Source: Symploca sp. SIO2C1 (GTDB lineage Bacteria; Cyanobacteriota; Cyanobacteriia; Cyanobacteriales; Coleofasciculaceae). Taken from it: DNA of 64,000 nt. Position numbers and translations under genes: made by a program. Position 1 is the stretch's first letter, and each line of letters starts with the position of its first letter. Positions 59,841 through 64,000 of the stretch are shown piece by piece. The stretch is from NCBI GenBank assembly GCA_010692635.1, contig JAAHGL010000028.1, positions 1 through 64,000 of the forward strand. Direction: 5' to 3'. The notes under the pieces are model-generated. The model saw nothing but the letters and a program-made list of their open reading frames with translations. It was not told the DNA's origin and searched no databases.

Positions 59841-62800
59841 TTAATCTTGTTGCATATACGGTAGCAAACCATTAAGAAGATTGCCCCTCAAGTGTTCATC
59901 TAGATCAGGAAGTACCTCTCCCATTTGTATCGCAAAGCACAAGCCAACTTTCCGCTGTTCTGAGGCAGGTATTTTAGAGGATGAAAATACGTTAGGGGTA
60001 AGCAAAACACGTCGAGTAGCCATACCGCAGACCTCTCGCAATTTCTCCCACTCTGCGTTATTTGATTCATTTGTAAAGTTTTTCCTCAGTCTATCGTCTT
60101 TAACTAAGGGAGATACATAATGACGATAGGCACAGATGTTATTCGAGCAAACTTTCTCACAACCCGAATAGGGAAAGTAGTTGCCAAAGAATAATTTTCT
60201 GAAGTTTTTTTGAAAATTAGCAATCTTATCAAAAACATCAACTTGTTCATAGGAATTTGGGTCTAACCTTTCGTTCATAGGCAAAAGCTTGAGGAGTAAT
60301 TCTATAAATTGTCGTTTGATTGTTGCAATAATTTCATAGGAAACATGAAACTTATCCCCAAGTGCCTCGAATAGCTGATGAATTGACAAGGTTAAGGTAA
60401 CAGGTAATAGATTAGAAAGATCCGGCTGATGTGAAATTTTACGAACTATTTGTGTCAAAATAGGTAAGCCCGATTGAAACAGCATGGGGTCGATAATACC
60501 GGAAATAAGATACTGGCGCAAAACCTCCTGAAATTCGGGGTTATTGGCAATCCGTTGAGCATCCCGTAAATACTTTTGAACCAGTCGAGCTTCAATTGGA
60601 CTCCAGAAGAAACGGCAAAAAAGCAAAGTATTGTCTGCTTGAAACTGAGCCATAGATGTCCGAATATTCTCGGCACGAACGACTCCAAGTTCTTTCTGAT
60701 AGGGAATCCGTAATCTAAGGGGATTGTCGTCTCCCTCTCCAAAAACCGCAGCTTCGCCCGTCGCACAGGAAGCAATCCACCGAGTCTGCTCAGTATTCAT
60801 TACCATAGAGCCAGCTAGGATTTGGTGATCGTCAGCCGAAATAACACGATGAGCAATTTTGAGGTTTGTTAGTTTGATAATGTCGGAGGAGAGCTTGGAA
60901 GGGATTTGCTCTGCAATAACGATGCCTTCACCGTAGGCTCGAATCTCAGCCAAAATCTGACTGAAATCTTCAACTGCTTTACCCGCCATATTGGCGATGT
61001 CCAGTCTGGAAATACCTGATGTATCTTTAAGGATTCGATGAGCTTCCTCAACTACTGTAATGTGCTGGAGGGATGTTCCCTCTGAGAGTCCTTTAGCCCG
61101 ATAATGCTCATAAATGGACATGAGTACCAGACCAATCAGGAATGCCTTCTCGCGGTCGTCTCCAACAGCATCTAGTTCCAGAATAGTTGGTTTTTCTAAG
61201 AGCTTTTGAATGGGTATGGAGATAGGGGTATCTAACATCAGCCCTTTGCCACCAATGCGAAGACTATCAATGCGGGTTTTCAGGGCACCTTTTATATTCC
61301 TCTCAACCTCATCGTGATATCTGGCTTGGCTAACAACTGCATCTACTTTCTCGTAAAGGTCGCTTAGTGTTGGATAAGCACCAGGATGCATTTGTATAGA
61401 GTCCTCTGAACTTAATAAACCTCTAGGATTTTCACCAGTAACTGGGTCCCAACCTTTGTCTTCGTAGATTTCATAAAGGCACCGCTCCAGAATTTCAGGC
61501 AATGGCGCAAACATGGCAAAACTAGCATTGAAAACAGATTTGAGGTGATCGATATGAGTCTGTACAGATACACCCGGTAAGATCTCAAAAGGATTTAAGC
61601 GAAATGGAGATACAGTCTCATCACCTAGGGTAAAAATCTGTAGTTTGTCTTGCAGGACACTCGATTTAAGTAGCGCACGATATTCAGTTTTGGCTGGTTC
61701 AATCACCAGAAACGGAATCTTTCTACTCTCTAGCTGTTTGAGTAAATGAAATATTGTATTTGTTTTACCACTACCAATAGTGCCTGTAATCAGCGTGTGA
61801 CGAGTCAAAGCCTTTAAGTCAATTTCGTAAGGTCTTCCCGTACTTGTTTGCTGATTCAAAACATCACCAATCTGTATGGTGGGGTCAGATGTTGGCAAAG
61901 TATGAGGCGATAAATCAAAGTATGCTTGCGGATGTACAAAGAATCCGGGCATTTCTCGTGTAGGAAGATGCACCATTGCCGCCAATTCTGAGGAATTGAG
62001 CAAGTTCAGAAACGGAGTAGGATACTGAATTTTCCCTGGACCTTGAATAGCTACAAGGCTTTGCTGAGACAACGCCGAAATATCTTTGCTGATTTGTCCT
62101 GCACTTAAGACTCGGATAGGATCAGGTAATGATTTTGCTCCAGAAAAAATAGCTTTTACCGTTGCCTGGGCATGGGACAGAGTAGAGGAATCTGATGCAA
62201 AGATATAGCCGATAGACTGCCATAAACCATTAGATTTTCCAGTTTGCAGTTTATCCCAGAAATTTTCAAGTAGATTTCGATATTTCTCATTGATAGGGCG
62301 AGGTTGTCTTAAGTTAGCCGATTGCTCTGTATTATTAATATGTTCTAGTTCAGCTAGAGTATCTAGACTGAGGGATTGAAAATCTGAGGCATTAAAAGGA
62401 TGAGCTACAACTACATAAGCCCATTGTTTGCCATAAAGTGCCTGAATCAGCCGATCAATTTGATTAGATTCCAGTGGCGTTGAATTAGTGAGTGTAGGTG
62501 TGCCAGTCACAACACCCATGTAGGGTAAGTAGCTAGGGTTGAAAAGGGAGCTTAATGTTGACTGAGCCTGTAATTCAATACCAGGATATGCACTTTGGAA
62601 CAGAGAATTGATAATGTTTTCGGAGGTAGAGGAATTTTGAAAGCCAGAGTGACTATAGATAAATGCAGTTGCTAAAAGACGTATATTTTGAGCATCACCA
62701 ATGATGCCATAGATAACCGATTGCCCAACACCATAAGCTCCCGTAAGCAGGTCTTCCATTCTTTGAATGAGTGTATTTCTGGGAAAGTTTCTTTGATTGA

Positions 62801-62951
62801 TTACATCAACCCCTGGCAGACTTTTAATACCAACTAACTTGCTTGGCAATCTTTGGCAAGAGAGCCAATGTAATTTAGCTGCATCAATAGTACGCTGGCT
62901 CTCAACGAAATTTCTTTCGATATAGTCGATGTGCTTTATGGAAAAACTCAT
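59841..62951 (-). CDS. HerA/FtsK-like ATPase (DUF87-type)
   Basis: This 1036-residue protein carries a HerA-type ATPase core. Walker A is T-G-T-I-G-S-G-K-T-N near residues 395-404, followed by P-F-L-V-I-E-P-A-K-T-E-Y, typical of HerA-like pumps. Walker B is I-T-V-V-E-E-A-H-R-I-L near 640, and A-E-I-R-A-Y-G-E-G near 672 fits the arginine-finger region. The first 370 residues form an unknown N-terminal domain with V-V-A-H-P-F-N. Near the end, C-E-K-V-C-S-N-N-I-C may bind metal. HerA proteins translocate DNA or act in defence and secretion. TTG 62969 is an alternative start. Genes on both sides are co-directional. Confidence 0.8.
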   Translation of the reverse strand: MSFSIKHIDYIERNFVESQRTIDAAKLHWLSCQRLPSKLVGIKSLPGVDVINQRNFPRNTLIQRMEDLLTGAYGVGQSVIYGIIGDAQNIRLLATAFIYSHSGFQNSSTSENIINSLFQSAYPGIELQAQSTLSSLFNPSYLPYMGVVTGTPTLTNSTPLESNQIDRLIQALYGKQWAYVVVAHPFNASDFQSLSLDTLAELEHINNTEQSANLRQPRPINEKYRNLLENFWDKLQTGKSNGLWQSIGYIFASDSSTLSHAQATVKAIFSGAKSLPDPIRVLSAGQISKDISALSQQSLVAIQGPGKIQYPTPFLNLLNSSELAAMVHLPTREMPGFFVHPQAYFDLSPHTLPTSDPTIQIGDVLNQQTSTGRPYEIDLKALTRHTLITGTIGSGKTNTIFHLLKQLESRKIPFLVIEPAKTEYRALLKSSVLQDKLQIFTLGDETVSPFRLNPFEILPGVSVQTHIDHLKSVFNASFAMFAPLPEILERCLYEIYEDKGWDPVTGENPRGLLSSEDSIQMHPGAYPTLSDLYEKVDAVVSQARYHDEVERNIKGALKTRIDSLRIGGKGLMLDTPISIPIQKLLEKPTILELDAVGDDREKAFLIGLVLMSIYEHYRAKGLSEGTSLQHITVVEEAHRILKDTSGISRLDIANMAGKAVEDFSQILAEIRAYGEGIVIAEQIPSKLSSDIIKLTNLKIAHRVISADDHQILAGSMVMNTEQTRWIASCATGEAAVFGEGDDNPLRLRIPYQKELGVVRAENIRTSMAQFQADNTLLFCRFFWSPIEARLVQKYLRDAQRIANNPEFQEVLRQYLISGIIDPMLFQSGLPILTQIVRKISHQPDLSNLLPVTLTLSIHQLFEALGDKFHVSYEIIATIKRQFIELLLKLLPMNERLDPNSYEQVDVFDKIANFQKNFRKLFFGNYFPYSGCEKVCSNNICAYRHYVSPLVKDDRLRKNFTNESNNAEWEKLREVCGMATRRVLLTPNVFSSSKIPASEQRKVGLCFAIQMGEVLPDLDEHLRGNLLNGLLPYMQQD

Positions 62952-63011
62952 GGTATTTTTTTTAGACAACTTCTTTTAACAATCGCGAAACAATACGTAT
63001 CTTTACGAAGC

Positions 63012-64000
63012 CTATAGCTTATTAATGCAATACTTTTTACAATAAACACATAGAGAAGTAGTCCGATTATATACTCCAATAGGTCGTCCATTTACAAAGC
63101 CAACCAATACTTGATCTCCATCGTGCAAGTTAGAGAAAGGCTCGTCACCTTCAAGCCTAATACCTCGATAATCTAATCCCCCATCTTGATCAGAGATCTC
63201 TAGTCTAAAGTTTAGATAGCATTTGTAGTTAGTTGAGGTAGAACCGCTACTGTAATACATGTACCCACTGGAGGAACCACTAGTATAGGAGTGATCTCTA
63301 ATATCAACATTTCTGGCTACACCTCTAATTTTGATTATCTCTTGAGAGAGTTTGGAAATTTTCCGCTTATGCTTAAGCTTAGAAGCTGAAGTCTTTCGAT
63401 AGTTTCGATAAATTAAGAAGGCAGAAAAAATCAATAGTGTCCAAGCTGTAATTTTGAACCATAAACTTGAAAGTTTTTTTTGAAAAAATGGATAATAAAT
63501 TGCCGTATTTGAAAAATAATTAATAATACTAAATTCCGGTATTCTTTTTTGTAAAATGACAACAAAACCTCCTTCAAACAAGGTTGCAAAATAATACTGA
63601 TTATCATAAAAAAAGTTAGTTATTTTTAAACTTTCTCCTGATTTATGAAAAATCCTGTTGATAGAGTACCCAAATATATTGTGGCAGTCAGTATTATCGT
63701 CTCTGTTTTCATTTAAGTTTCTGATTGCGTTTACTGAAAAAGCCAAATGTTGTATAATTGAGTTCTCATCTTTTTCTGCAAGAGGAGAACCTACTGAAAC
63801 ATATTTGCTACTATGATTGGCATAGGCATTATCTTCACCTGGTATTTTAATACAGTTTTCATCAATAAATCTTAAATAGCCATCATTTATAAAAATTATG
63901 CTTATTTTATATTCAGGAAGTTCATTTTTGCTGAAATCTAAAAGATCTACTGCCAAACTATCCTTAGGGTAAAAACAATTTTTGCCATAAAAATCATCAA
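63012..64000 (-). CDS. Membrane protein with extracytoplasmic N-terminal part (5' end outside window)
   Basis: The frame remains open to the right edge (codons D-D-F-Y-G-K-N-C-F-Y-P-K-D-S before the first internal TTG), so the gene starts beyond the window. The visible part begins with a large domain, then a single TM helix (I-T-A-W-T-L-L-I-F-S-A-F-L-I-Y) near residue 180 of the visible frame. After a basic K-L-K-H-K-R-K stop-transfer there is a beta-rich domain with a Ser/Gly/Tyr stretch and G-D-Q-V-L-V-G-F-V-N-G-R-P-I-G-V, ending in C-V-Y-C-K-K-Y-C. It precedes the HerA-like gene by 60 bp and may be its membrane partner. The family is not recognised. Confidence 0.65.
   Translation of the reverse strand, partial: DDFYGKNCFYPKDSLAVDLLDFSKNELPEYKISIIFINDGYLRFIDENCIKIPGEDNAYANHSSKYVSVGSPLAEKDENSIIQHLAFSVNAIRNLNENRDDNTDCHNIFGYSINRIFHKSGESLKITNFFYDNQYYFATLFEGGFVVILQKRIPEFSIINYFSNTAIYYPFFQKKLSSLWFKITAWTLLIFSAFLIYRNYRKTSASKLKHKRKISKLSQEIIKIRGVARNVDIRDHSYTSGSSSGYMYYSSGSTSTNYKCYLNFRLEISDQDGGLDYRGIRLEGDEPFSNLHDGDQVLVGFVNGRPIGVYNRTTSLCVYCKKYCINKL

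Noticed and set aside
56058-62951. A complete Dnd/Dpt phosphorothioation-restriction system (DndC-like plus DptH-like HerA ATPase)
   Set aside because: The two candidates lie on opposite strands with unrelated genes between them, and no dndA, dndB, dndD, dndE, dptF or dptG was seen.

Overview
The window is almost certainly cyanobacterial. HIP1 octamers (GCGATCGC) occur at several places, for example near 3607, 31706, 32045 and 57764. The protein families are also typical: AAA-like domain plus WD40 STAND proteins, DUF4114/Calx-beta giant secreted proteins, Rpn-type nucleases, DUF2442/DUF4160 cassettes, DUF5674 and DUF433/DUF5615 pairs. A MobF relaxase, a TraD/TrwB-type coupling protein, a ParA-like ATPase, a RadC-like JAB protein and a J-domain protein suggest a large conjugative plasmid or an integrated conjugative element. 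No rRNA, tRNA or CRISPR array was seen.

Layout. 1-1204: the 3' part of a group II intron whose reverse transcriptase gene is itself interrupted by the 3' end of a second group II intron (a twintron). 1229-3735: L,D-transpeptidase, a membrane protein, a decayed DUF4160 next to an intact DUF2442 gene, and a truncated HicB-like gene. 3736-9338: two overlapping STAND-type ATPase genes, one with an HTH and one with a TM segment, coiled coil and WD40 repeats. 9680-13965: small regulatory genes, an 11-bp tandem repeat array, a NYN-domain protein and a partition-like trio with a possible -1 frameshift gene. 13910-19554: the conjugation operon on the minus strand, with a candidate oriT behind it. 19800-23964: plasmid housekeeping genes, a 24-bp inverted repeat containing two perfect DnaA boxes, a TnpB-like protein that appears nuclease-inactivated, a heme-oxygenase-fold enzyme and a RadC-like gene. 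24138-25847: two DUF4160-DUF2442 cassettes, one behind an RHH antitoxin. 26465-29506: YjbQ, a WGR protein, an Rpn nuclease and a vapD relic.

29975-49114 is a single 6,379-codon gene combining DUF4114, Calx-beta, 22 PPC-like repeats, putative-Ig repeats and a complete RHS/YD-repeat cage with an AT-rich unknown tip. It is probably a very large surface or secreted polymorphic-toxin-like protein. A DUF3592 membrane gene lies convergently beside it. 49643-51926 holds toxin-antitoxin relics and hypotheticals. 52160-52445 contains a dense set of mutually exclusive RNA helices ahead of a leucine-carboxyl-methyltransferase-like gene. 53917-57705 is a plus-strand run ending in a PAPS-reductase-family PP-loop protein followed at once by an AlkB-like dioxygenase. 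57948-64000 is a minus-strand run: a partial membrane protein, a HerA-like ATPase and a repeat-rich Ser/Glu protein whose frame continues beyond an in-frame TGA.

All assignments come from reading sequence and motifs only; no database search was run. The most notable items are the inactivated TnpB, the structured RNA region, the giant RHS protein, the twintron, the GGGAAAG frameshift site and the PP-loop/AlkB pair.
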